The position numbers were made by a program, and so were the translations under genes. Positions 9,516-17,931 of a stretch of DNA of 64,000 bases are shown piece after piece. Source of the stretch: Maribacter sp. 4G9 (GTDB taxonomy: Bacteria; Bacteroidota; Bacteroidia; Flavobacteriales; Flavobacteriaceae); NCBI RefSeq assembly GCF_002742265.1, contig NZ_MDGL01000039.1, positions 61,979-125,978 of the forward strand. The letters run 5' to 3'. The stretch's first letter is position 1. The number at the start of each line of letters is the position of its first letter. Below the pieces are notes generated by a model. That model saw nothing but the letters and a program-made list of their open reading frames with translations. It made no database searches and had not been told where the DNA came from.

Positions 9516-11518
9516 GATAACTCCAATACTATTTTTTTGACCTTCTTTAAATCGGTTCCCTTGGATATGGATTGATTCTTTACCTTTCCGTTCCCCTTCA
9601 CCTCTACTTCCAGCCCCAGGTTTTCCAATATTGAAATAGCATCCATACCACTCATACCCCTTACATTGGGAACTTGCTTATATTGTTTTTGGATATTGGC
9701 ATAATACCCCTGATAGGCATCCTCCAATCGAGTTTCCAATACTTCCTTAACATCCACCTCATCGATCAATGGGGATGTGGCATAAATTTTTTGCGCAATG
9801 GATTTAAAAACCGGTCCGGAGACATCGGCACCATAATAGCCCACACTTTTGTCCGGTTCATGTATTACAACAATGCAGGAATACTTTGGGTTATCCGCAG
9901 GAAAATATCCCGCAAAAGAGGAGATGTACTTTAGCTTATCTGGATCTTTGCTTACATAGTTTTTCTGGCATGTACCCGTTTTACCGGCCATGGAGAAATT
10001 TGGAGAATATAGACCGTGCCCGGTACCATGTTTCTTTTCCACCACATCCTTTAACAACTGTTGTACTTTTTTTGCCGTTTCCTTGGAACATATGGATGGG
10101 TTCAGCACCTCCTTTTCAAACTTTTTGACCGTTTTGTTCCATTCCTTCACCTCTTTGATCAATCGAGGTTTGATCAACTCTCCATCATTGGCAATGGCAT
10201 TATAGAAAGCCAAGGTTTGGAGTGGGGTCATAGCCACTTCATATCCATAGGCCATTTGGGCCAGAGATAGTCCAGACCATCCTTTATCCCCTGGATACCT
10301 TAAGACCGGTTTGCCCTCTCCTTTCACGGGAAGCCCCAGTTGCTTATGAACATCCATACTCATGAGTCGGTTCACATATTTCTCTGGATCATCCTTGTAG
10401 TTATTGTGAATAATTTTCGCAAAGGCTGTGTTGGAAGAAACCTCGAACGCTTCCGATACAGAAATTTTACCATACCCCCCATTCTTGGAGTCCTTTACGT
10501 AATGGTTATAAATTTTCCATTTTCCCTTTTCAGTATCCACCACGGTACTGGTATCGATTACCTTATCTTCCAGGGCCGCTACCAAGTTCACCAACTTAAA
10601 TGTGGAACCCGGTTCGTGGGATTCCCCAATGGCATAGTTCAAACGTTCGTAATACTTGCCATCTGTGGTCCTGCCCAAATTGGAAATGGCCTTTACCTCT
10701 CCCGTTTTGGTCTCCATGACGATAACGCTGCCATGGTCTGCCTTATATTTTTCAAGCTGCTTCAACAGGGCGTGGTGCGCTATATCCTGGATATTGATAT
10801 CGATTGTGGAATAGACATCATAGCCGTCCTTTGGCTCGACAATGTTATCATACCCAATGGGCTTCCATTGGTTTTTGGCGATTTTTACTTTGGACCTCTT
10901 ACCTTCGATACCGCTCAAGTATTCGCTAAAGGCACCTTCCATTCCAACTCTGGTATGGTATCCATTTTCGTCAACACGCTCGTAGCCCACACTTCTTTCC
11001 GCAATTTTACCCAATGGGTGCTCCCTTTTGGTATTCTGTTCAATGACAATACCCCCTTTAAAAGGGCCCAATTTAAATAACGGAAAGCCCTTTACAGCCA
11101 TGTATTCAGAATAATCCAGGTTTCTAGCAATCAGGGCATACCTGTTTTGGTTTTGTCTGGCCTTTCTAAGTAATTGTTGGTAATACGATGACTCCTTGTT
11201 AAATAATTTCGCCAAGGCATCTGACAAGGGTTTCACATTCTCCTTAAAGTCCTTTTCACTTACCGTTACGGCATCAAAATGTATATTGTATTTAGAAACG
11301 GAAGTGGCCAATAAGCTTCCATCATCTGAATAAAGATTCCCCCTATTGGGAGCTATGGTAAACATTTTTGTGGTTCTGGTTTCGGCCAATGCCATATATT
11401 TTTCACCATCCACAACTTGGATGGAAACCAGCTTGAACAATACCGCACCTGCAAAAACCACTAGGCATGCCGCTACGATATAGAGTCTGGACAATATGGA
11501 TTTATCTGTTACCGGCAT
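9512..11518 (-). CDS. ftsI: Septal transpeptidase FtsI (PBP3) with PASTA domain
   Basis: Class B penicillin-binding protein that crosslinks septal peptidoglycan. One N-terminal membrane anchor (about 10-32) is followed by the dimerisation domain and the transpeptidase domain. The active-site motifs are STFK (305-308), SSN (361-363) and KTG (513-515). A single PASTA domain ends the protein (about 607-668), with the pattern VPNVRGMSGMDAISILENLG. Length 668 fits bacteroidotal FtsI. Confidence 0.96.
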   Translation of the reverse strand: MPVTDKSILSRLYIVAACLVVFAGAVLFKLVSIQVVDGEKYMALAETRTTKMFTIAPNRGNLYSDDGSLLATSVSKYNIHFDAVTVSEKDFKENVKPLSDALAKLFNKESSYYQQLLRKARQNQNRYALIARNLDYSEYMAVKGFPLFKLGPFKGGIVIEQNTKREHPLGKIAERSVGYERVDENGYHTRVGMEGAFSEYLSGIEGKRSKVKIAKNQWKPIGYDNIVEPKDGYDVYSTIDINIQDIAHHALLKQLEKYKADHGSVIVMETKTGEVKAISNLGRTTDGKYYERLNYAIGESHEPGSTFKLVNLVAALEDKVIDTSTVVDTEKGKWKIYNHYVKDSKNGGYGKISVSEAFEVSSNTAFAKIIHNNYKDDPEKYVNRLMSMDVHKQLGLPVKGEGKPVLRYPGDKGWSGLSLAQMAYGYEVAMTPLQTLAFYNAIANDGELIKPRLIKEVKEWNKTVKKFEKEVLNPSICSKETAKKVQQLLKDVVEKKHGTGHGLYSPNFSMAGKTGTCQKNYVSKDPDKLKYISSFAGYFPADNPKYSCIVVIHEPDKSVGYYGADVSGPVFKSIAQKIYATSPLIDEVDVKEVLETRLEDAYQGYYANIQKQYKQVPNVRGMSGMDAISILENLGLEVEVKGNGKVKNQSISKGTDLKKVKKIVLELS

Positions 11519-11521
11519 TTC

Positions 11522-11857
11522 CTAATTAGAGGGGTTTAATGATTCTACCTTTATTTTCTTTGGTGGGGTTTCCGATGGATACAGACCTTTTTCCTGGACC
11601 GTACTTGTTATGGTGGACTCCAGTTTTAATTTCTGCAAATCTGAACGCGCATCAACAAATTCGTTTTTCAATTCCTTGACACTTTCGTTCAGGGCGGCTA
11701 TTTTGTGTACCTTTTTATCGGCGCTATGGGAACTACTTATCATGATTGCCGCCAAAAAGGAGGTGAAGATGATGAACCTCCAGTTTTTTAGCGAATCCCC
11801 ATCCACCAAGAACTTTCCCTTCAAAATGTCCAATATGCCCTTTTTAACTTTCATCAT
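11522..11857 (-). CDS. FtsL-like division protein
   Basis: Small bitopic protein of 111 residues: a basic N-terminal stretch, one membrane helix (about 27-43, FIIFTSFLAAIMISSS), then a leucine-heptad coiled coil (about 50-85). This topology and its place between rsmH and ftsI match FtsL, which forms a complex with FtsQ and FtsB. FtsL sequences are hardly conserved, so the call rests mostly on position and architecture. Confidence 0.8.
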   Translation of the reverse strand: MMKVKKGILDILKGKFLVDGDSLKNWRFIIFTSFLAAIMISSSHSADKKVHKIAALNESVKELKNEFVDARSDLQKLKLESTITSTVQEKGLYPSETPPKKIKVESLNPSN

Positions 11858-11862
11858 TCAAA

Positions 11863-12756
11863 TTATATGCGTTCAGCAATTCTAAGCTTTGCGCTTCTTG
11901 CCCTATTATTCCTTGTTATCTCTTCCTTTTTTGGCACGATCAACGGTCCAACTTTTTTCAACGGAACATCGACGTTCCCATAAAAATCCTTTTCTGGCTC
12001 CCCCTCAAATTGACCCGACCTTATAAATCTTTTGACCAAACGATCCTCCAGTGAATGGTAGCTAATCACACTCAACCTACCCCCTATATTCAATAATTCC
12101 GGCACTTGCTCCAAAAACTCCCGGATAACGGCCATTTCTTGATTTACTTCGATACGAATCGCCTGATAGATCTGTGCCAAAATCTTATGCTTTTTATGCT
12201 CTGGCAAAAACCCTTTCAATACCTCTTTCAATTGTTGGGTAGTACCTATCGGTTCCCGCTCCCTTGCCGCTATTATGGTATTCGCAATGGCATTGGCATT
12301 TCGCAAGTCCCCATATTCAAAGAGCACGTTCCTTAAATCATCATAGGAATACCTGTTCACCACATCATTGGCGGAAAGCGCATTGCGCTTGCTCATTCTC
12401 ATGTCCAACATCGCATCAAACCGTGTGGAAAAACCCCTTTCGGCTTCATCGAACTGATGTGAGGAAACCCCAAAATCGGCCAAGATGCCATCCACTTTTC
12501 GTATGCCATAGAACTTTAAAAACTGGGCGATATACCTGAAATTTTCACCGATCAAAACAAATCTCTCATCCTCTAGTCGATTCCTCTGTGCATCTTCATC
12601 TTGATCAAAGGCGAACAACTTGCCACCGCTCCCCAATCTTTTCAGTATTTCACTCGAATGGCCTCCTCCGCCAAAAGTTACATCCACATACACGCCATCC
12701 TCCTTGATTGCCAGACCATCCACGGACTCTTTCAGCAATACCGGGTTATGATACAT
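11863..12756 (-). CDS. rsmH: 16S rRNA m4C1402 methyltransferase RsmH (MraW)
   Basis: SAM-dependent methyltransferase that modifies C1402 of 16S rRNA. The SAM-binding segment VDVTFGGGGHS occurs near the N-terminus, followed by GILADFGVSSHQ and the C-terminal SYHSLEDRLVKRF. I chose the start at 12756 (MYHNPVLLKES) because family members begin with this sequence. An upstream in-frame ATG at 12777 would add seven residues and lengthen the overlap with mraZ from 11 to 32 bases. Confidence 0.95.
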   Translation of the reverse strand: MYHNPVLLKESVDGLAIKEDGVYVDVTFGGGGHSSEILKRLGSGGKLFAFDQDEDAQRNRLEDERFVLIGENFRYIAQFLKFYGIRKVDGILADFGVSSHQFDEAERGFSTRFDAMLDMRMSKRNALSANDVVNRYSYDDLRNVLFEYGDLRNANAIANTIIAAREREPIGTTQQLKEVLKGFLPEHKKHKILAQIYQAIRIEVNQEMAVIREFLEQVPELLNIGGRLSVISYHSLEDRLVKRFIRSGQFEGEPEKDFYGNVDVPLKKVGPLIVPKKEEITRNNRARSAKLRIAERI

Positions 12757-13219
12757 CACCACCTGGCTTTTCGGCATATTTCACTTCATATGCCAACTGC
12801 TCCCGCTCTTCAGGAGAAGACTCTACATCCCCATCGTACGTAGCCTTGTCCCAAATCTCCAAATGCCTATCCATTGGAGACAATACCACATCCTTTTTAA
12901 TATCTACAAGACCTATTACATCCTTGGGAATCAACAACCTACCCGCCGCATCAATTTCAACCTGCCTTAGGCCCGAGGTAAACTTCCTTTTGAACTCGCG
13001 ATCTTTTCTACTGTCCCCCAGCTTTTCATTGAGTTTTTTAACCTCGGATTCCCACTCGTGCTTAGGATATAGCTCCAAACATTCATCGTAATAGGACTTT
13101 TTTATAAAAAAACCATTACTCAACATTGGAGCCATTTGATTCCTAAGGGACACGGGTAACATTACCCTCCCTTTGGCATCTGCCTTACAGTTATATACCC
13201 CTGAGAAATAGATTTCCAA
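12746..13219 (-). CDS. mraZ: MraZ, transcriptional regulator of the dcw operon
   Basis: DNA-binding protein made of two SpoVT/AbrB-like halves. In other bacteria it binds repeats in front of its own operon. The 157 residues show both halves: GKGRVMLP-type sequence (KADAKGRVMLPVSLR, about 13-27) and AAGRLLIPKD (about 91-100). It is the first gene of the dcw operon. Three GTGGT repeats at 10-base spacing lie about 45-70 bases upstream, matching the known MraZ box layout. Confidence 0.94.
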   Translation of the reverse strand: MEIYFSGVYNCKADAKGRVMLPVSLRNQMAPMLSNGFFIKKSYYDECLELYPKHEWESEVKKLNEKLGDSRKDREFKRKFTSGLRQVEIDAAGRLLIPKDVIGLVDIKKDVVLSPMDRHLEIWDKATYDGDVESSPEEREQLAYEVKYAEKPGGDVS

Positions 13220-13244
13220 TATTGTTGGCCTTTCTTATACAACT

Positions 13245-13252
13245 CAAATATA
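13245..13252 (-). promoter_or_regulatory. -7 promoter element of mraZ
   Basis: TATATTTG on the minus strand fits the Bacteroidota -7 consensus TAnnTTTG. Transcription would begin near 13238, about 20 bases before the mraZ start. A -33 TTTG at ideal spacing is not evident. The nearest (13278-13281) lies within the MraZ repeats. Confidence 0.55.
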
Positions 13253-13263
13253 TAAATATTATT

Positions 13264-13288
13264 ACCACATTTTACCACAAAAAACCAC
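13264..13288 (-). promoter_or_regulatory. MraZ box: three GTGGT repeats
   Basis: On the minus strand GTGGT occurs three times with 5-base spacers, an exact 10-base period (plus-strand ACCAC at 13264, 13274 and 13284). MraZ operators in other bacteria are series of GTGGG or TGGGN repeats with the same spacing. The site is just upstream of the -7 element of mraZ, so MraZ binding would overlap RNA polymerase and give autorepression. Confidence 0.75.
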
Positions 13289-13447
13289 TTTGTTAATAAA
13301 ATAGCGAATTTTTACATCAATTTTGACACAAGTTGAATCCAAATCACCACAAATAAGCGTAACGAACAATAACATCGTTCTCAAAAGATGTAGATTCCCA
13401 GGAATTTTGGAAGGCATATTAATGTTATTCTATTCTATCTAAATACC

Positions 13448-13455
13448 TATATTTG
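13448..13455 (+). promoter_or_regulatory. -7 promoter element of the hydrolase-engB pair
   Basis: TATATTTG matches the Bacteroidota -7 consensus TAnnTTTG and lies 24 bases before the hydrolase start. It diverges from the mraZ promoter in the same 259-base spacer. The rest of that spacer shows no other recognisable element. Confidence 0.5.
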
Positions 13456-13478
13456 CCCAAATGTCAGAACCCGAGTAG

Positions 13479-14243
13479 ATGGATGACGAAATAATCAAAG
13501 ACGGGAAGTTCAGGTATATTGAAAAAGGGGAAGGAACCCCTATCATAATCCTGCACGGTCTTATGGGCGGCCTGAGCAATTTTCATGGCGTTACGGACCA
13601 TTTCCCTAAAATGGGCTATAAAGTGCTAGTTCCAGAACTTCCAATATATAGCATGCCCATGCTCAAAACCAATGTAAAGAACTTTGCCAAATACTTGGAA
13701 AAGTTCATTGAGTTCAAAGGGCTTAAAGACGTGATTCTATTGGGAAATTCCCTAGGAGGCCATATTGGACTGCTACACACCAAATTATATCCTGAAATGG
13801 TAAAGGCCCTTGTCATAACAGGAAGTTCCGGACTTTATGAAAGTGCCATGGGCGATGGATACCCCAAACGTGGGGACTATGAATTCATAAAGAAGAAGGC
13901 GCAGGACGTTTTCTACGATCCAGAGGTTGCTACCAAGGAAATCGTTGACGAGGTCTATGCGACCGTAAACGACCGTATAAAACTGGTAAAGACCTTGGCC
14001 ATTGCCAAAAGTGCCATACGCCACAATATGAGTACTGATTTACCGACCATGAATACCCCCACCTGTATCATCTGGGGCGAAAACGACACGGTAACCCCGC
14101 CAGATGTTGCCGAGCTTTTCCATGAGCTTTTACCGGATTCCGATTTGTTTTGGATCAAGGAATGCGGCCATGCACCTATGATGGAACATCCCATAGAGTT
14201 CAACACCATTTTGGAGGAGTGGCTACAAGCGCGTAACTTCTAA
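13479..14243 (+). CDS. Alpha/beta-fold hydrolase
   Basis: Cytoplasmic hydrolase of 254 residues with no signal peptide. The oxyanion-side motif LHGLMGG (25-31) and nucleophile elbow GNSLGG (Ser 91) are clear. The acid is probably Asp in WGENDTVTPP (near 207), and the catalytic His is in ECGHAPMMEHP (near 232). The substrate cannot be read from sequence. Family members include esterases and C-C hydrolases. It ends 10 bases before engB, so the two are probably cotranscribed. Confidence 0.85.
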   Translation: MDDEIIKDGKFRYIEKGEGTPIIILHGLMGGLSNFHGVTDHFPKMGYKVLVPELPIYSMPMLKTNVKNFAKYLEKFIEFKGLKDVILLGNSLGGHIGLLHTKLYPEMVKALVITGSSGLYESAMGDGYPKRGDYEFIKKKAQDVFYDPEVATKEIVDEVYATVNDRIKLVKTLAIAKSAIRHNMSTDLPTMNTPTCIIWGENDTVTPPDVAELFHELLPDSDLFWIKECGHAPMMEHPIEFNTILEEWLQARNF

Positions 14244-14253
14244 ATCAACCTCA

Positions 14254-14880
14254 ATGAAAATTAAGTCGGCAGACTTTGTTATGAGCAATTCGGATGTTGC
14301 CAAATGTCCCAATGAGCCACTGCCTGAATATGCCTTTATTGGAAGGTCCAATGTTGGGAAATCTTCCTTAATAAACATGTTGACGGACAAAAAGAACTTG
14401 GCAAAGACATCGGGCAGGCCTGGAAAAACCCAATTGATCAACCATTTTAAGATCAATGAAAATTGGTTTCTGGTAGACCTTCCCGGTTATGGATATGCAA
14501 GGGTTTCCAAAAAGGACAAAAAAACCTTCCAAAAATATATTACCAACTATTTCCTCCAGCGCCAACAGCTGGTATGTTCCTTTATATTAATTGATATCCG
14601 CCATAAACCGCAGCCCATAGATCTGGAATTTATGCAGTGGATGGGCGAAAATGGCATTCCCTTCGCAATCGTTTTTACAAAAGCCGATAAGCTAAAGCCC
14701 CTCGCAATCCAAAGACATGTAACCGATTACCTTCAACATTTATTAAATGAAGTCTGGGAAGAGGCACCACAATACTTTATCACTTCTTCTAGCAAAAAAA
14801 CGGGAAGGGATGAATTGCTGGACTATATAGATGCCGTGAACCTCGAATATTTCGATGCAAGCAGAAACAACCCAATTTAG
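14254..14880 (+). CDS. engB: Ribosome-biogenesis GTPase EngB (YihA/YsxC)
   Basis: Small GTPase needed for assembly of the large ribosomal subunit. The 208 residues contain G1 GRSNVGKSS (30-38), G3 DLPGYGYA (from Asp 75), G4 TKAD (142-145), and a late SSSKK segment as G5. Length and motifs are standard. Confidence 0.95.
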   Translation: MKIKSADFVMSNSDVAKCPNEPLPEYAFIGRSNVGKSSLINMLTDKKNLAKTSGRPGKTQLINHFKINENWFLVDLPGYGYARVSKKDKKTFQKYITNYFLQRQQLVCSFILIDIRHKPQPIDLEFMQWMGENGIPFAIVFTKADKLKPLAIQRHVTDYLQHLLNEVWEEAPQYFITSSSKKTGRDELLDYIDAVNLEYFDASRNNPI

Positions 14881-14897
14881 CGCCCAGCTCCGAAACG

Positions 14898-15233
14898 CTA
14901 CTTTTTTAATTCTAACTTTTCAGCAAAATAATCACAAAAATCCTTCATAGTGGCCGTCATTTTTTCATCTTGGGTGGCCCTCATAAAAGTATCCGATAGC
15001 GAAACCAAGGTTTGGTGGAAGAAAATCTTCATTTCATCAACGGGCATGTCCTTCGTCCATAAATCTATTTTCAAGGATTCCCGGTTTTTGCTATCCCAAA
15101 CGGAGAGCAACATGGCTTTGGCCTCTTCATTATCTATTCCTCCGTCCTCTGCGGACCATGATAGTTTTTCCGGTACCCGGTTCTCATCAAGACCTACCCT
15201 CAAGGTAATCTCCGACTCATGTAAATCTGACAT
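14898..15233 (-). CDS. gldC: Gliding motility protein GldC
   Basis: Small cytoplasmic protein (111 residues) required for full gliding motility in flavobacteria. The N-terminal SDLHESEITLRVGLDENRVP and the central LWTKDMPVDEMKIFF are typical of GldC. It has no signal peptide or membrane segment. It directly follows gldB with no spacer, the same pairing as in Flavobacterium johnsoniae. Confidence 0.9.
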   Translation of the reverse strand: MSDLHESEITLRVGLDENRVPEKLSWSAEDGGIDNEEAKAMLLSVWDSKNRESLKIDLWTKDMPVDEMKIFFHQTLVSLSDTFMRATQDEKMTATMKDFCDYFAEKLELKK

Positions 15234-16189
15234 CTAGCTTCTTGGTTTATAATTGGATTTTTTGAATATTTCCTCCTCGGGCATGGTCAACAACTGCTTC
15301 AGGTTCAACTCATTGTTTTCCATAAACGATCTTACGATTTGCCAACCTATGTATCTGCCCAGACGCCCAGGAGATTCATTGTCCAGCTCCAGACCAAATT
15401 TTGAAAAAGGTGCCGGATCTAAAAACCGTTGGTTCAATCGGGTTTCTGTACTGTACAGATATTCATTCTCCACAAAGTTTCTCCAAATGGGCTCTTCATT
15501 TGCCATGGCCCAATCCATTTCGTCCTCACTATACCCAATCTTAATCTGGTCCTTGGTGTAGGGCATTAGTTTATCTTTTAGATAGAGTTCCTTCCCAAAA
15601 TAGATCATTCGAGCAAGATAGGTGCGGTCCCTAGGCCTTGGAACCACTTTTTTGGCAAAGGCGCTTGCCACATCGCTTACCATAAATTTTCTATCTAAAA
15701 TGTTTGCTACGTAACGTTGAAAGCCGCCGTAGTATTTATGTTGGGAACCTAGATAGTTGTCCAATCCTATAAACAACAATGTATCAGCAAAAATAATCCT
15801 GTTATCATAATCAACATCATTGGTAACTGTAATAATCTTAGGGGTTTTCTGCTCTGGAAAGTAATATTTGATATGCCTGAACAAATCTGATAGTCCTTCT
15901 TCCTCATCCTCAAAACTATTGAACGTGTTGCCCACTTGTTGAAACAGTTCGACCTGAAGGGAATCTTTCATTTTGGCAACCCAAACACTATCCGGAGCAG
16001 GGAAGAGATATGGAAACATTTTTCTCAATTTGGGGAGACCTGCCTCACCCGATTCGGCGAACAACCTGTCAAATCTTTCTATTTTTAGGTCCATAGGAAT
16101 TTTTGAAATATCCTCTTCGACCTTATCGCTGTCATTACATCCAATAAAAACGAGAAAATTGATAAAACAATAAAAATAGGTTTTCTCAT
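15234..16189 (-). CDS. gldB: Gliding lipoprotein GldB, reading frame broken in signal peptide
   Basis: GldB is a membrane lipoprotein needed for gliding and surface motility. The uninterrupted frame is 15234-16094 (286 residues from MDLKIERFDR). That form lacks the lipoprotein signal every GldB should have. Just upstream the same frame reads GCNDSDKVEEDISKIP with no start codon. A second frame starting at ATG 16189 reads MRKPIFIVLSIFSF. Adding one T to the T5 run (plus-strand A5 at 16146-16150) joins the two and restores a signal peptide ending in SFFIGC, giving about 318 residues. So this is either a sequencing error, a real mutation or phase variation at a homopolymer. The small upstream frame stops right at the internal ATG, so reinitiation could yield an unlipidated protein. 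Confidence 0.88.
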
Positions 16190-16243
16190 ACCAAGTATTT
16201 CTGGATACATTTTATTTTTAAACAAGGACAACTTATTTTTAGG

Positions 16244-16251
16244 CAAAGTTA
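16244..16251 (-). promoter_or_regulatory. -7 promoter element of gldB-gldC
   Basis: TAACTTTG on the minus strand fits TAnnTTTG. It lies about 55 bases before the upstream gldB start at 16189 and supports that start rather than the internal one at 16094. No good -33 TTTG is visible. Confidence 0.45.
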
Positions 16252-16278
16252 ATCGATCTAAACATATTTTATAAGCGT

Positions 16279-17067
16279 ATGCAAACGGAAAAAGTTATCG
16301 ATCACATTGTAAGTTGGCTCAAGGACTATGCATTGAATGCAAATCAAAAAGGTTTTGTCATTGGCATCTCTGGCGGAATAGATTCTGCCGTCACTTCTAC
16401 CCTATGCGCCAAAACCGGTTTGGACCTGCTTTGTTTGGAGATGCCCATACACCAAGCCGTAAACCAGGTCGACAGGGCCTCCAACCATATTGATTGGCTA
16501 CAAAAGAACTTCCCCAATGTGACCAGACAGCCCGTAAACCTTACCCCTGTTTTTGATAGCCTTGTCGCCGCTTTTCCAAAAGTGGAAAACGAGGAAGAAC
16601 GATTTATGTCCTTGGCAAATACCCGGGCAAGGCTTAGAATGACCAGCCTTTATTACTTTGCCGCCTTACATAGGTACCTAGTTGCTGGAACAGGCAACAA
16701 GGTGGAGGATTTTGGTGTTGGGTTTTACACAAAATATGGCGATGGCGGGGTCGATTTAAGTCCCATTGCCGACCTATTAAAAACAGAGGTTTATGAAATA
16801 GCCAAAAAATTGGGTGTTAATGAAGAAATAATAAAGGCGGCACCTACAGATGGGCTATGGGGAGACGACCGTACGGATGAAGACCAAATTGGGGCCTCCT
16901 ATCCTGAGTTGGAATGGGCCATGCGTATGAAGGACGAGGGCAAAACTATTGAAGATTTTACAGGAAGGGACAAAGAGGTATTTTCCATATTCATAAGATT
17001 CAATACCATGAACCGCCATAAAATGGAACCCATTCCCGTTTGTATCATACCAGAAACCTTGAAATAA
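16279..17067 (+). CDS. nadE: NH3-dependent NAD+ synthase NadE
   Basis: Amidates nicotinate adenine dinucleotide to NAD+. The 262 residues contain the PP-loop SGGIDSAV (31-38) and the substrate segment GTGNKVEDFGVGFYTKYGDGG. There is no glutaminase domain, so the enzyme should use ammonia. It is divergent from gldB. The 173 bases after it, up to the response regulator, hold no clear element. Confidence 0.93.
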   Translation: MQTEKVIDHIVSWLKDYALNANQKGFVIGISGGIDSAVTSTLCAKTGLDLLCLEMPIHQAVNQVDRASNHIDWLQKNFPNVTRQPVNLTPVFDSLVAAFPKVENEEERFMSLANTRARLRMTSLYYFAALHRYLVAGTGNKVEDFGVGFYTKYGDGGVDLSPIADLLKTEVYEIAKKLGVNEEIIKAAPTDGLWGDDRTDEDQIGASYPELEWAMRMKDEGKTIEDFTGRDKEVFSIFIRFNTMNRHKMEPIPVCIIPETLK

Positions 17068-17240
17068 CCACTCACCTAAGAATCAAGTTAATAAAACGAA
17101 TAATAAAGCCATTTTAAGGGCGTTAAATAAAAATAGTACATCTTTGTCTTCTAAATTTGATATTTTAGTCCTACATTGCATGTACTCTTTTTCTTTAATG
17201 GAAAAACAACCGGCCTAAACTATCTTGAAAAAACAACATA

Positions 17241-17870
17241 ATGATAAAAGTTTTAATTGCGGATAATCATCCTATCATCCGTATGGGTGTTAGGAATGTA
17301 TTGGAATCCGCGTCTGGTTTTGAAATGGTAGACGATGTTGCCACCACGGAAGAGCTTTTCGAAAAACTACAAAATGTAACCCCCGATGTTGTAATGCTTG
17401 AAATGGACATTCCCGAGATGAACGGAATTGCCGCTTTAAGAAAAATCAAAAAAGAATATCCCAACGTAAAGGTACTTATGTACAGTGGACAATCTGAGGA
17501 TGTCTATGCGCTAAGTGCCATTAGGGCAGGGGCTTTTGGATATCTATCCAAAGCTTCCGATGTTGACTATATTCTCTCGGCGGTAACTAAAGTTAGTGAG
17601 GGAAGCATGTTCATAACCAATGAATTGGCACAAAGATTGGCATTTGATGAGGGTACGAAGAAACCTAGAAGGTTTTTCCGTAAACTGTCCACAAGGGAAA
17701 TTGAGGTGTTAAAACTTCTGGCCAGTGGCAGAAGAAACAAAGAAGTCGCCCAAGGCTTGAATCTTAATGAAAAAACGGTTAGCACCTATAAGGCCCGTTT
17801 GATGAAAAAGCTGAACGTGGACAATATGGTAGATCTTCTACAACAGGCCAAAGCCCTGGAACTTTATTAA
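17241..17870 (+). CDS. NarL/LuxR-type response regulator with atypical receiver
   Basis: Two domains: receiver (about 1-120) and LuxR-type helix-turn-helix (about 145-209, LSTREIEVLKLLASGRRNKEVA). The usual phospho-acceptor Asp is replaced by Glu 54 (PDVVMLEMDIPEMNG), and one acidic-pocket Asp by Asn 9 (IADNHP). The conserved Lys in YLSKASD remains. A Glu at this place often mimics phosphorylation, so the protein may be active without a kinase. No histidine kinase lies nearby. Target genes are unknown. Confidence 0.88.
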   Translation: MIKVLIADNHPIIRMGVRNVLESASGFEMVDDVATTEELFEKLQNVTPDVVMLEMDIPEMNGIAALRKIKKEYPNVKVLMYSGQSEDVYALSAIRAGAFGYLSKASDVDYILSAVTKVSEGSMFITNELAQRLAFDEGTKKPRRFFRKLSTREIEVLKLLASGRRNKEVAQGLNLNEKTVSTYKARLMKKLNVDNMVDLLQQAKALELY

Positions 17871-17890
17871 AATACAGATTAATATTATAA

Positions 17891-17921
17891 AGAAGACCCG
17901 CCATTAAAGCGGGTCTTCTTT
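17891..17921. terminator. Bidirectional terminator between response regulator and dnaG
   Basis: An 11-base perfect stem (AGAAGACCCGC with GCGGGTCTTCT) has a 7-base loop and T-rich ends on both strands. It separates two convergent genes and can end both transcripts. Confidence 0.85.
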
Positions 17922-17931
17922 ATTTAGGGTA

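Noticed and set aside
10340..11080. 246-codon open frame on the plus strand opposite ftsI
   Set aside because: It lies entirely antisense to a well-supported ftsI and has no recognisable domain. Long antisense frames follow from the codon bias of the real gene.
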